From positions 62,001-126,000 of the forward strand of contig JAHRHY010000001.1 of assembly GCA_019671135.1 (NCBI GenBank): 64,000 nt of DNA, read 5' to 3'. This DNA is from Linnemannia hyalina. Taxonomy: Eukaryota; Mortierellomycota; Mortierellomycetes; Mortierellales; Mortierellaceae. The notes beneath the pieces were generated by a model. That model ran no database searches, was not told where the DNA came from, and worked only from the letters and a program-made list of their open reading frames with translations. The first letter of the stretch is position 1; every line of letters begins with the position of its first letter. Of this stretch, positions 19,954 through 31,687 are shown in pieces. A program made the position numbers and the translations under genes.

Positions 19954-22504
19954 ATGGGCAAGTTCGATCCTTATCAGGGGTATTTCGACGCTCGAACATT
20001 CGACTAGTTTGATGCCTGCGACTTCTTCGCTTTTATAACTTCCAGGCTCGGAACCGCTAGTTTGCAACTGCGAAGTGGATTTCGGAGGTTACCCCGCTTG
20101 TCGAACAAGAAAGCAAGACTCATGCAAAGCGGCTACAATCGATTTTTCAGACTTCTCGTGACATCCGACATGAATTCTAGGAGGCGAAACGAGTTTCTGA
20201 AGAGCAGGTATCCAGAGTGTTCCAAAGTCCTTAGTTAAGTTTATTGATTGTCTGAGGCCTGTCTGCTAATTTCCCTGGAATTTCCGCCATCTCAATTGCC
20301 TTAAGCTGCACCGCTGCACGCAAAAATGCTCTTCTCTCCGACGTGCGTGAGAGTCTCCAGGATGTGTCCAAACTGGTAGTGGCAGGCGTCAAACATGCAG
20401 AAGACATCACTGGTAATGTCCCTGACAGAAGTACTGTACTTGTAATAGAGCTTACTGTGCACAGGACTAATTTTTCTGTACTTGCCATTAATTATAGAGT
20501 TGACTCAAACTCGGAAACATGACCTTTCCATATCGGGCAATCTACAGCAGGAGACGACCGAGTTGGAAATTGGTGTCGAGACTGGACTAGACGTGTCAGT
20601 AGGGATAGTCCGGGAGTCTGAAGATCATTATAATGCAGAAAGTGGTTCCGCCAGCAATGGGGTTGAGGACCCCCTCCAGGAGATCAACCAGCGTCAATCA
20701 AGGTGCATCAGTACATTTTCTACGACGATTCGTAATAAGGAAAAACATGATTCAATTCATGTCAACCCTCCCAACGATGTCAACCCTCCCAGTGATGTCG
20801 AACCATCATGACCACGCAATAGCAGGAAACGAAAGATGACATTTTAAACAGAGGAACCCTGGGGATCATTGGCCAAAGCCCTGCAAAAAGTCGCAAACAG
20901 TTCGTGTCACTATTCAGTACATGGCGGATGATGATGCTTACTAATATGGATATTTTCAAACGACACCTAGATTAACGCTCAGAATGTGCAACTCCCAGCT
21001 GCGTCACCAGATATGCCGGACCTGCAAGAGCTTCTCTTCGACCACGCAGTTGACATGCTGAAACGATACCAGCAACAGAAGGACAAAGAGAAAGATGCGA
21101 CGCTCGTTAAAGATGCTCAGTAAGTGCACGAGATCCTGGATGATATGCTTTCTAGGCAATGCATATGTACTATGTCATGCTAATTCGCCTCCTTATCAAA
21201 AAAAAAAAATGCTATAGGGTTGCAATGTCCCGCGTACTCAACACAATGTCACCTCGCGCTGTTCAACACTTCACCCGCAAGAAGGAAGATCAGGTCCTTT
21301 GCGGGCAGTAGACCATGCGGCCATTGGAACCTTTGGTGAACACTCCTGCCTTGCGATCCTGCAGCCGTACTCGGAGGTCCTGCATGAACACGACGTCACC
21401 TATCTGGCGCGCAAGGTGTTGCTGGACCGAGCAGGGCTGGTTGCCCAATATCCACTGGACGAATTGCTGCCCAAGAAGGTCATTATGCAAGACAAGGTGT
21501 TCAGGATTGTAGAATATTTGTACGTTTGTTTATTTGTTTCGCTCTTTCCTTCAAATTATTGTTATCATGACGCTTGCATCTACTAAGTTGCGTCTTTAAA
21601 TATATAGGTGCCATATCGTCTGCAGCCCTCCTTACAAGACTACGGACCCTTCAGAAAACGATTGCCTTTTAATCTGGGCACAGGTCTTTGGAATTATAGC
21701 AGACAAGGTGTCGATTCTGAGTGGCGAAAGAATGCTTGAGTCGTCCAAACTGCTCAGGAGGCAGCAGGCGGCGGAATTTGGCGACCTCTGTGATACTGGC
21801 AGGAAAGTTGATCTTGCCTTCGCGTTCAAGGATATTGAAATCTCAAATATTGAGTTCAAACGGCCCAACCTTCCAACCCAGTCCATTATTATCCAGAGCC
21901 GAAAAAATATTCGTCTCGGTAGGTGTATCCAGGAGATACATAAGGGGTATGGAGTGCAAGATCCTTCCGTCATCATGGGAGATGTCTCTGGTAAATATGG
22001 TGCACCTGGAGCTGAATGTAGACTTATTGTTCAGTATGTACTTGGATTATACCACTGACTTTTTACTTTTCTCTACCTCTTGACAGGGTCCGTGGGTATG
22101 TTCCATCAGCTTGCAAGGATGGACGAAATATGGATTGCAGGCAAGATGGTGAAGTCGACAGTGCAAATCCCTACAACCCCTGGATCTTTGGAATCGTTCC
22201 TCGAAAGCAATTCATTGGCCCTTATCTGGAATTATACTGTAAGTTATACAATGTGCCTGTATGTGTTTGCGAAGAAAAGAGATGACACATATGATACTTG
22301 AGTGGTGTTATACTCTTTTCATAGGAGTATCTCGAGCGCCAAGGACCAAGGACCAAACAAGCTAAGGAGCATCACGACCGAGATTCAGAGATGGGAGCAT
22401 TTTCGGAAGCTGTATCCTGTTCGCGACCAACTACACCGCCTCGGAAAGTCAAGCCTTTTAGTGACGTTGTCACCTTTTCTCCTAGCAAGAAGCGAGGCAT
22501 GTAG
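19954..22504 (+). pseudogene. Accessory-family gene, 5' part decayed, 3' exons intact, with nuclease-like motif
   Basis: The ATG at 19954 opens MGKFDPYQGYFDAR, but the following coding sequence is cut by TAG at 20005-20007, a frame change near 20044, and further TAG codons before about 20240. Later blocks are open: about 20320-20480 (VRESLQDVSKLVVAG), about 20990-21122 (LLFDHAVDMLKRYQQ), about 21299-21530 (HDVTYLARKVLLDRAGLV), and three cleanly spliced 3' exons at 21608-21990, 22087-22238 and 22325-22504. The first of these has GRKVDLAFAFKD...NIEFKRP, a D-x(n)-E-x-K pattern like PD-(D/E)XK nucleases, then RKNIRLGRCIQE. The last ends in SDVVTFSPSKKRGM. It belongs to a family I associate with Mortierella-type genomes; function unknown. 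The 3' exons may still be expressed. Confidence 0.5.
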
Positions 22505-23629
22505 TCTCTCCTTGAAACTGGATATGCAATACAAGGGAGTGCTACTCCACCTTGTTTCGTCAGATCGACCACGCCTTTGAAGGACGGCCCTGCCCTTACT
22601 TGTCATATCTATAGTACTTGTTGAGATCAGTTTCCAATTCAGCACAATGTTCTTACAAAAAACCATATACTGTGATAAAAAAGTGGTCGCAGCAGCTGAT
22701 GAACAGTGTAGCAAACATGCAAAGAGTCTTCTCTTTTATAAACGACAAGTTATGCTATGTTACACTGCGAAGAGATGTGCCTAACAGGCTCTAAACCCTT
22801 TTGTATTGCCGTGATTGAGGGCTTCCGGCTATACTCATAGAGGGCGGTGCCACGCCCATGACCGCCTAAAACGTGTTCAACTTAGCCTCTCGCCATTGTC
22901 AAACAACAGAATTTTGGTTGATTTTTTTCTGAACCTATCGACACTCCTCTGAACATGGAATTACAAGGATGAGCGTTCCGGCTGCTCAGAGAGTAGAAGA
23001 GGAGGAGAGGAAGAAAAGTGACCGAGAGGAGAAAGAGAGGGAAGAGTAGAAGAGTAACAGTGACTCTATGCACACTCGCTCTCTTCACACGCTCTCACAG
23101 TCACTCCGCCATCAAATCAACACACGCCCTCACAGAATCATAACATTTCCTTTCCTTTCTTCTCTCCAACTAAAAAGGTAATCACTCCTGCTCTTCCTCC
23201 TAATAGACTCACAGGACACTTGTCCTTGCTTGACAACAATAACAACAACAATAACAACAACAATAATAACAACAACAATAATAACAACAACAATAACAAG
23301 AACAAGAACAAGAACAAGAACAAGAACAAGAACAAACATGCTCGCCTACTCAATAGCTTGCTTAGTAAAAAAAAAATTCTCGCATCTTCCGCCATCAAAG
23401 ACACTTTACTCGCTCTGACATATCAAGCACCGTTGCCACATACTTTACTATTTGCATGAATGTGTAATCTTTTAAATCATAGCCTCACATGGCCTTGGAA
23501 AAAAGAGCCAAAAGACATGAAATATAACATATTCCTTCAATGGAGCAACTGCACTTAAAGACGATCTCAATGCAACAATACCTTCCCTTCCGCTTCTCGT
23601 ACCCATCATGTATTAACGATTTTGATTAT
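22505..23629. other. Boundary gap between accessory island and housekeeping block
   Basis: No gene is supported. It contains GA-rich sequence (22990-23050), the AAC/AAGAAC microsatellite at 23234-23336, and the 3' flank of COPA-1. Confidence 0.5.
23234..23336. repeat. (AAC/AAT)n and (AAGAAC)n microsatellite
   Basis: A trinucleotide tract of aac and aat units passes into six or so copies of aagaac. Open frames through it are only Asn/Lys or Thr/Arg repeats, so it is not coding. Confidence 0.9.
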
Positions 23630-26600
23630 CTATGCCATTGACACCATTCCTGTGCCCGATCCACCAATCTGTGAAATGTCGCAAATCGTGCATAGGTTGC
23701 CCTGAAACTCGGGTTTGAAATGTGCTCGGCAGTATGGGCATTGCACGCTGGGTGAGCCTCTGTAGATGGGTGTGTACGAGATACCGCACACCACAAATGC
23801 ATTGTACTAGATAAAATAAAGAATACAAGAAAATAGATATCAGCACGCTATTGCAAAAAAGAACAACCATGAACGACAAAACAAGGATGAAGGAAGTTGT
23901 TACATACCTGGTCGTAGTCGAGCTGGATCTCGTCGCGGGGGTTGCGCTCGGCAACCTGCTGGATCTGACGAGCAAGTGTGGCTGCCTGCCCTGGGGGTGC
24001 CAACTCCAACAGACGGCGTGCAAATGTCTGTGCCGACTGCAAGTTCCTGTGCTTGTAACATGCCGTCATCGCCGTGCGCAAACTGATGATCATATGCTTG
24101 GGCTGCAACTGTGCTCCCGTAAAGTATGCTGCCAACTCCAACATTCTCTTGACCCCAGCAGGCGATGTGTCGTTCTGTCCCTCACGGCGGCTCAATTCGA
24201 TGCTCAATCCAAGAAGGTACTCGCGGCAAACACCAACCAACTGGAGCGCCTATTGGTCACAGATAAATGGAAGGATGAGATATATTAGGACACGCTGCTG
24301 CCGTCATTCAAGGACAAAGGAACAAAATTCAAGAGATATATCAAGGCAAGTTACCTCCTCGGCCTCGGACGACTGCGTGACAATGGTGAGAAGAAGCGAG
24401 TGCAAGATACTGCGGAACAGTGTGCAAGCTTCGGTAAGCTTGTTGGATGTGGTAGCCTTGTATGCCTCCTGCAACTCGTTCGCGATCAGAGCCTGGAAGT
24501 TCTTGATCAGGACAGGGAGAGCCTTCCTTTGGTCAACTTCGCCGGGGTTGCGGCGAACAGGAAGTGTAATCGATGGCATGCCCTCGTTGCCTGTCAGAAT
24601 CGCCCTGCTGGCCTGGAAGATTGACAAGAACTGGTCCTTCAGTGGCTCAAAGTTAACAGCGCCGACTTGGCGGTTGAGGAGCTATTTTTCAACAGTAAAA
24701 AGTATACATGTCAGCAAATTGAACGCCATAGATCAAAGTATGCACCGCCCAGCAAAACAATCACCTATTCATCCCATCAAACAACTCCAAAAACACAATG
24801 CATCCACTGGTCTTACCTGCATGGCTGACTCAAATGCTCCAGCAGCAACGTGGTCGGCTGCGAGAGGAGAGTTCTGGCACCAAACTTCGGCCTCGCTCTG
24901 TCCAGCAACAGGGGTCGCCAATCCGCCATCCTCTGCAACAATCGCGCCAGTCTCAGCGTGCAACTCTGCAGTCAAATCCGCATCCAAGTCCCAGCCACCA
25001 TCACCATCAACATCCAAGGCGTCGTTGTTGACTGCCAGCGATGCTCCCTTATGATCAAGAGCTGGGATGCTGAACTCATCGTCCATACCCCACTGATCCG
25101 CCTGAGGCTCGGCCTCGTTGGCCACCAGAGGAGCCTGGGGTGCAACTCCCTCCATGTCTCCGGTGAAAGCACCTTCAAAGTAGCTGCGAGAGACTGCCAA
25201 CTGAGGCCAGTTCGAGTCGTGCACACGCATCAAGGGGCGGGGAGGAACCAACAGTGTGCCGTGTGTGGGAAGGTCAGCGACATCCTCGGGGGTCAATCCT
25301 GCACTCTCCAGGATTTCGTCCGCAACCTCGTGCATTCCGTGTGTCTTGGCGGTCATGTACGCCAATGGAGCTAGATAGACAAGATACAACAAAGTCAGCG
25401 TGGTTCACGGCTGTAGCATTAAGCATTGGCAAATAATGCGTAACAAACGGTATGGGAAACAAAACCATCGCGTGTAAAAACAACTTACTCTGGCCAACCT
25501 CGCGAAGGAGACGGACACGCTCCTCGACGTTGCCGAGGAAGATCGAGTTATGGAAACGCGACATGGCATCGCCACGGAGCTCAGCAATCTTGAGCATCTT
25601 GGTCAGCTTCTCGGTGTTGCCCGTGGCCAGGTACAAGAACGAAAGGCGGTCAAAGTTCTTGATGCGCTGGTAGCACATCTCCACAATCTGATGGTTGCCT
25701 TGACGAAGAGCCTCCTGCGCCAGCTTGGCCCAGTACTCCTCCTTGTCCATGACCTTGGCTGTCTCCAGACCAACTTCCAAGTTGCCGCACTCCAAAGCCA
25801 GCTCGAACCGGGTCTTGTCCTCGCGCACAAAGTGCAAGGCAATCTCGGGGTAGCCCTTCTTCTGCAAGTACGCAATGATCGATTGTCCGACAAGGTTCGA
25901 GTTGCGGATAATCTGGAGGACCTCGTCGTAGTTACGCTTGGTCAATGCCTGCTTGAAGCGGTACTCGGTGGGGTCAATGGCAATGGTGCGGGTCTTGCCA
26001 TCACGGTCCAAGCAGTACACGTTCTTGCCCTTGATGCGCGTCAAGTAGATGGGTTGATCAAGCGTGCGGATGATTCCATTGTCACTAGAGTAAGAAAGAC
26101 AAGTTAAGATATATCCGCGTTAGATCATGGTCTTCTTCATACTGTGTGCTAAAAAAAGGCATTACTCTGAGTGAGTGACTTACCCCTGAGGAAGAGCGTA
26201 TTTGATGTGGTTGAGGGTCGAGTAGATCAAGATTCCACTCTCGTCCCATGCCGCACTCTTGATGCGGATCGTCTCATGAATCAGGCAGGTCTGTTCCAAC
26301 GACTTTGTCGCAATTGTAATCGTGTGCTTGCTCAACAAGGCAACATGAGACATGTCGGCCGACCAGACAACATACTTGACAGGAGGAGTCGTCACTTCGG
26401 CAATCGTCCTGCGCTGCTGAATGTCAAACAAGATGACCGATGTAGGCGTGCTGAGCAAGAGCTGTCCTGTGCCAGCATAAAAGATCTCGTTGACAGCGTT
26501 GGGAGGAGTGAATGACTTTGTGCTGTTGTTCTGCAAATCGCGGATCGTGATCGTCTGAGTCGCCTTCTCGAGAACCGCAAAACGATTGCGGGCAATAAAG

Positions 26601-28467
26601 ATGGCCGAGTTTCCTGATCCACGCTTGCCGTCGTTGGAGGGCTCGCGCGCCTCTCCTGCATAGTCCTTGGGGAGGTTGTAGAGCTCGTAGGTGCCTCCGT
26701 CCACAGTCGAAGTGACCAACACTGCACGCTCGGCGGGGTTGTAAGAGAGGGCGCGGGGTTGAATGAACTGCGATCCGGTGCGGCGCACAGCAAGGACAGC
26801 AGTGTCCTGCGAGTTGGCATAGTCGTGGACACGCAAGTACTTGTCCTTGATGTAGAACAGGTTGTTTTGGTGAACCGAGTAAGCGGGTCTCTCACGCTCC
26901 AACTTGAACACAATCAAACCATTGTCGTGACCTATAGAGCATGGGTGTATTTTCGAGATGTTAGTTGAACCAATTCGTTTTTTCCAAGACCATCTGCTAA
27001 CGACTCCTAAGGCATGATTCCTTACCAGCAGCGAACAGGTTCAGCTCAGGATGGGCAGTCAAGGCCCAGAAACGATCATGCTCACGACGGAAGGTCTGAA
27101 CGGCGGTACGCTTGGACATATCCCAAACGCGAATAGTCTTATCCTCCCCCACTGATAAAATAAGTTCCTGGCGGTGGTGAAAAATGGTGCATGAGACGTT
27201 GTTGGTGTGCCCCTTGCATGAATCCACTTCCCAAGCTCGAGAATCTATTTGGACGGAGGTGTAGAATGTGGAGTGTGACATGAGTTCTTGTCCGAAAGGA
27301 TACAGTGTTCATGAGTTCATTTTCAAGTGCTCTGCTTCTGAACTGCTTAGTCGTACCGTTCATCCTCCACAGCTTGACTTGACGATCGTCACCGGCAGAG
27401 ACAATCAAGGGAAGAGTAGGATGAAAACTAGCCCAGTTGACACTACGGTCGTGGCCTTCCAAGACGAATTTAACAATAGCATCGGTGCTTCCAAAGATGT
27501 CAGCCTGTTGCGAGGCACGATGGGCACTCTCATCGTAGGCAACTGTTCCAGGAGCGGCGTTCTTCTTTCGCAACCCTATATGTTCGCAGCAAATTAATTA
27601 AATGTTAACTACTCCGCCTTGTTGGATGATATGAGAGAGTGCGCACAACGGACACATAATTTCATCAGATTCCTTCAAGTTTAAGTTGGCATTGACAAGT
27701 CTTATCAAATAGACGAAAGACAAAGGCGTTTTTAGTACCTGAAATGTCCCACACACGCACGGTCTGGTCGAGAGAGGCAGAGACGACAAGATCTTCCTTG
27801 GGGTGGAACTGGGCACTGTAGACGTAATGGTTGTGCCCTGTCAAGATGGCGATACAACTCCGCGACTGCCAGTTCCAGATACGAATAGTCTGATCGTCGG
27901 AACAACTAATGATCCATGGGCATTCGTGGTGAAAGTAGACGGTGCGGACATAGTCCAAGTGTCCTGTGAGCGTGAACTGGCAACGACGCGTCTTGTAGTT
28001 CCAGACCTTGATCTTGTAGTCATCTCCTGCAGACACGAACAAGGGCTGCGAGGGGTGAAAAGCAACACCACGGACAGGACCTATGAGAACGAGCGACCAC
28101 AAGTCAGTTGCTGTGTTATTTTATTATACGAACATACTACGTCCCAGTAGTTGGAGCGAGTTGTACACTTACCATCGTGTTCGTCAAAGCGTTCGAGAAG
28201 AGTTCCCATCCTGTAGTCCCAGAGTTGAATGGAGCCATTATGAAGGGCAGCGAGGATCCAGGGGCGCTTTGGATGGAAGGCAATGCCCTTGACGCGATTG
28301 CTCTTGGATTCGAACTAATTGGATGATGATGAGAATCAGTCAGGGGAGAGGGAGGATGATTGGTCCGAGTTGCTGTTGCTACTAATGGTCGGTTGGTCGA
28401 GTCTTTATTCCTTAAAACACAGAAAAACGGGGGGGGGGGATCGGGCTACCTTTGTAAGCATCTGCAT
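23630..28467 (-). CDS. COP1: Coatomer subunit alpha, copy 1 (COPA-1)
   Basis: Alpha-COP of the COPI vesicle coat, acting in Golgi-to-ER and intra-Golgi transport. Eleven exons on the minus strand: 28450-28467, 28173-28314, 27739-28080, 27357-27575, 27026-27244, 26184-26931, 25489-26084, 24817-25370, 24355-24681, 23908-24249 and 23630-23806; total 1227 aa, the usual family length. Residues 1 to about 300 form the N-terminal WD40 propeller ([32 protein letters not shown]). The second beta-propeller and alpha-solenoid follow, then the acidic linker ([15 protein letters not shown]) and the Cys-rich C-terminus ([13 protein letters not shown]) that binds epsilon-COP. The first exon is only 18 nt (six codons). 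The gene is intact. From within exon 5 to the stop it is almost identical to COPA-2; exons 1-5 differ at many silent sites and introns. Confidence 0.93.
23634..27132. repeat. 3.5-kb near-identical tract shared with 51325-54826
   Basis: This tract covers exon 11 to the middle of exon 5 of COPA-1, introns included, and matches 51325-54826 with only scattered single-base differences. Identity stops abruptly near cccaaacgcgaat in exon 5 and just 3' of the stop codon. Only four residue differences between the copies were noted within it. Confidence 0.88.
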
Positions 28468-29897
28468 GATGTCGGGTCGTGTTGATGTGAGGTGCAAAAA
28501 GGGTGAGGATGGGCCGTTGTCCAAAGAGAGTGAGGGAGAGAAAGAGAATGAACAAGGGATCAGTCGAAGGGGAGTGGGTATCTGGGGAGGCTAGGGTGAT
28601 GACGACTGAGGATGGAAGAGATGGAGGATGAGAGGATGAGGATAGGGATAGGGATGAGAAGTAAGGGGAAGAAGGAAAAAGTGAGAGAGAGAGCGAGAGG
28701 GATGATGAACAAGGGCAGAAAAGAGTAGCTGCTCAGAAATAGTCATCGATAGGGGAAAGGGGCGAACGTGGCAAGATATTGTGAAAAAGGCCGTCCAAGC
28801 CATCCATGGCTGAGGCTGAAGGAACGCGATGATTGGTGGTGGCTGGTTGCACAGGTCAGAACACTACTGTGCCACTGCTGAAGATCACATCAATGGAGGT
28901 TTGCCACCAAAATTGGCTCCTCTTCGTTGATCTTCACCAGCGCATCGATAACACGGTAACCCAGACTGGACGCGTCGTCCAAAAGCACAGTCGCGATCAG
29001 TCCTCTGTCTCTCTTTCTGTTGTCTTGTCCACGTCTCCCAGAAGGAATACACGTCATATCCTCTTCTTCTTTGGCAACTCCGTCCTACAGTCTAAAGTCT
29101 TTTTCATGCGCGACTCACTCTCTAGAACAAATATGATTACGAGATGGTGTATGGTGGCCCCCAAAATGGAACCCCATGAGCATACCACTGTTTTCTTTCC
29201 ATTATCGCGAATGACGGCAATAGGATCGTCATTGTCATTATTGTGCTGTCAGAACCCAGGTGTCTCACTTGGATGCAATTCGTTCGCAGACACAAAGATT
29301 ATTATTATTTTTTTCGCCTAGGCACGACCTAACTGGTGAGGTCTAGGAACCAGAGGCGAAAAGGTGACCGCGAAAGCCAAATACGCGTTTCACTCAACCC
29401 TCCTTTCTTTTGTACGAAAGAAAAAAAAAGGTTGGCGGGAACCACACACAAGATAGCTACTACTGGGGTGCAAGCAGGCCTAGTGAAGAAAAGACTGGGC
29501 AATATGTCATGAGTAGGCCTTCCTCACCGACAAAAAGGAAAAAAAAAAAAGACTTCGTCCAGAGAAACCTTGAAACCATGCTCGAAGCGGGATGGTGGGA
29601 GCGCCATTGACGTTCGAGTCGCTTGGAGTCGAAAAGTAAAAAAAATCGCGTCTCGGGCAATGCATTCTCCAAGCCAAAAGGAAAATCAATATCCTCCTCT
29701 TATAACCTCGGACCCTTTCATGATCGGCGGCTTCTTTTCTCCCTTTTCTCTTCCTTTTTTCGCCCTTTCTTTCGCCTTTTACCTCTCGTTCTTCATACAT
29801 CATTTTCACCATCTTCCCTACTCTTCCTTTCACAACTCTCTCTCTCTTTCGAGCGTCCCTCTCCACTCACGCTTCTCCTGTGGTAGTTTTATCAACA
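28468..29897. other. Divergent intergenic region of COPA-1 and the DUF4203-like gene
   Basis: No gene is supported. It holds a G10 run (28430-28440 lies just inside COPA intron 1), GA-rich leader sequence (28480-28720), and a pyrimidine-rich leader before 29898. An open frame at 28833-29321 has no domain or splice support. Confidence 0.5.
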
Positions 29898-31687
29898 ATG
29901 GTGGATTCCTTTCGCTCCCTCGGCTTTCTCTTCTTGCTGCTAGCCATCCTCTGCACCTCAGTCCTTTCTCTTTCAATAGACAACGATTCATCTTTGACCC
30001 GTAGATCAAACAATGCAGATGCCTCGGTGCACAAGGTCCACATCTCTGCATACCAACCTGCCACCTCGCCAATTGTTCCTATGAGCAGAGATGATAAGGC
30101 CACCCTCGCCATGGCCAGTGCCCCAGAGTTGGAAGTCACCGTGCAGTCGAGCGCCAGTGACTTTTTCTCATCCAACTACAATCGCATCCAGGTTCCTTTG
30201 ACGTGGCAGCGCGCTATCTCTGGAGGCGTTCTCATGGGGTTTGGTATCCTCCTCTGCCTCTTTGGCTTTCTCAGCCTTCGCTTCTCTCTCTTACTGACTG
30301 GATTCATCGGAGGAGGTAAGAATAACAATTATAGTCTGATATGTCCATGTTGTCTGTGCGTTTTGAGTGAAGCAGATGAATCTTTAACCGTCTCCTCGTT
30401 TGCTTTCTTGATCTCAGCGATCGCTGCCTATGCCATTTTGCTCAACACTGAGCCCGATGGTCTGTGGTCCAACCGCATTTTGATCTACGTAGCTGTGTGC
30501 ATTGCCGCCGGACTCTTGGTTGGTATGATTATGTTGGGCTTGAACAAGTATGCAACTTGGATCCTAGGTGGCGCAGGAGGTAAGCCCTCTTTCTTGTGGT
30601 TTGGATGGTGAGCGTGTCTACCCTACATAACACGTAGCACTAATGGCGCATTCTTTCATAGGACTTGCTTTGGGTGTCTATATTCTCAGCTGGAGAGCTG
30701 GTGGGTTGATCCACAACACTGCTGGACGTATCGCTCTTATGGCCGGCCCTGCTGCCCTCGGCATGTTCTTGTCGATATTTCTTGGCAAGCTGACCTCTAT
30801 CTTTGCCACCGTCCTTATTGGTACGTGTCATTCATCCACTCCGTTTATGGTACACACACACACACACCCCTTTGTTGTTTTTGTGCGTTACTGGTTGTAT
30901 CTAACCACACTCTATTGCTCCTGTGTTATGTAATCTCGCAAAAAAAAAAAAAAAAAAAGGCGGATACATGTTCACACTTGGTCTTGACATGTTCCTCCGC
31001 ACGGGCTTCCTCGAGAATTACAAGCAACTCTTCCGCACCGGCAATAACGTCCCATATCAGATGTACAGCGGTATCTATGGAATGCTCGGTGTCCTCTCGC
31101 TCGCATTCTTGCTCGGCTTCCTCTTCCAGATTCCACTTTACTTCCTCCACAGGCGCAAACAAAGACGCCATGACGTCCCCGTTGTCAAAGGCCCCTATGG
31201 CACCTCGAACCGCGACAACCAGTATGGAGGAAGCCAGTACGGAAGCCAGTATGGAGGAAGCCAGTACGGCAGCCGCGACCATCTGGGTGTCCCCCAGAAC
31301 CAGGGTGCACCCGCCGAGTACACCTGGTATGGAAAGCGCAAGAACCCACCAGTCCCAGCCAACAACCCATACAACCACGGGTACAACGAGAAGGGTTACC
31401 AACCCGTCTACAGTCAGAACAACCTCAACCAGCCCACTCACGGTGCACCTGTCGCCGCACCCTCCTCTCAAGCTGGTCCAGTTGTCCCATCCACCTCTCA
31501 AAATCAAGCTGCTAACATTAGCGATGTTCCCTCGACCACTACGGGAGACAAGACTGTTGCTTTTGAGGAGAAGAAGAATTGGCTGGGACGTACCAAGGTC
31601 GTTCCCAAGTTTACCGATAATGCAATCTCGTCCACCGCTACTGCAAACGCGGACACCACTGCCACGGCCACCCAGCCACCTCTGTAA
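29898..31687 (+). CDS. Multi-pass membrane protein, DUF4203 (TMEM198-like)
   Basis: Exons 29898-30315, 30376-30579, 30662-30820 and 30960-31687 give 502 aa. The N-terminus is a signal peptide (FLFLLLAILCTSVLS). After a short lumenal or extracellular segment come about seven hydrophobic segments: GGVLMGFGILLCLFGFLSL, LISAIAAYAIL, IYVAVCIAAGLLVGMIML, GLALGVYILSW, MAGPAALGMFLSIFLG, and LGVLSLAFLLGFLF. This arrangement with glycine-rich hairpins fits the DUF4203 family. The C-terminal tail is cytoplasmic in character: a basic HRRKQRRHD patch, then Gly/Ser/Tyr/Gln repeats (GGSQYGSQYGGSQYGS) and a Pro/Thr/Ala-rich end. Intron 3 ends in 19 A residues right before its acceptor, an odd acceptor context. 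The molecular role of the family is not established. Confidence 0.75.

Noticed and set aside
24074..25054. 326-aa plus-strand frame over COPA-1 (and the matching 340-aa frame at 51768-52790)
   Set aside because: Antisense shadow of well-supported COPA exons; present in both copies only because the DNA is shared.
23630..28467. COPA-1 as a pseudogene copy of COPA-2
   Set aside because: All eleven exons, splice sites and phases are intact and exon sizes equal those of COPA-2, so both appear functional.
28833..29321. 162-aa plus-strand frame upstream of the DUF4203-like gene
   Set aside because: No domain, no splice support and low-complexity end; lies in a divergent promoter region.
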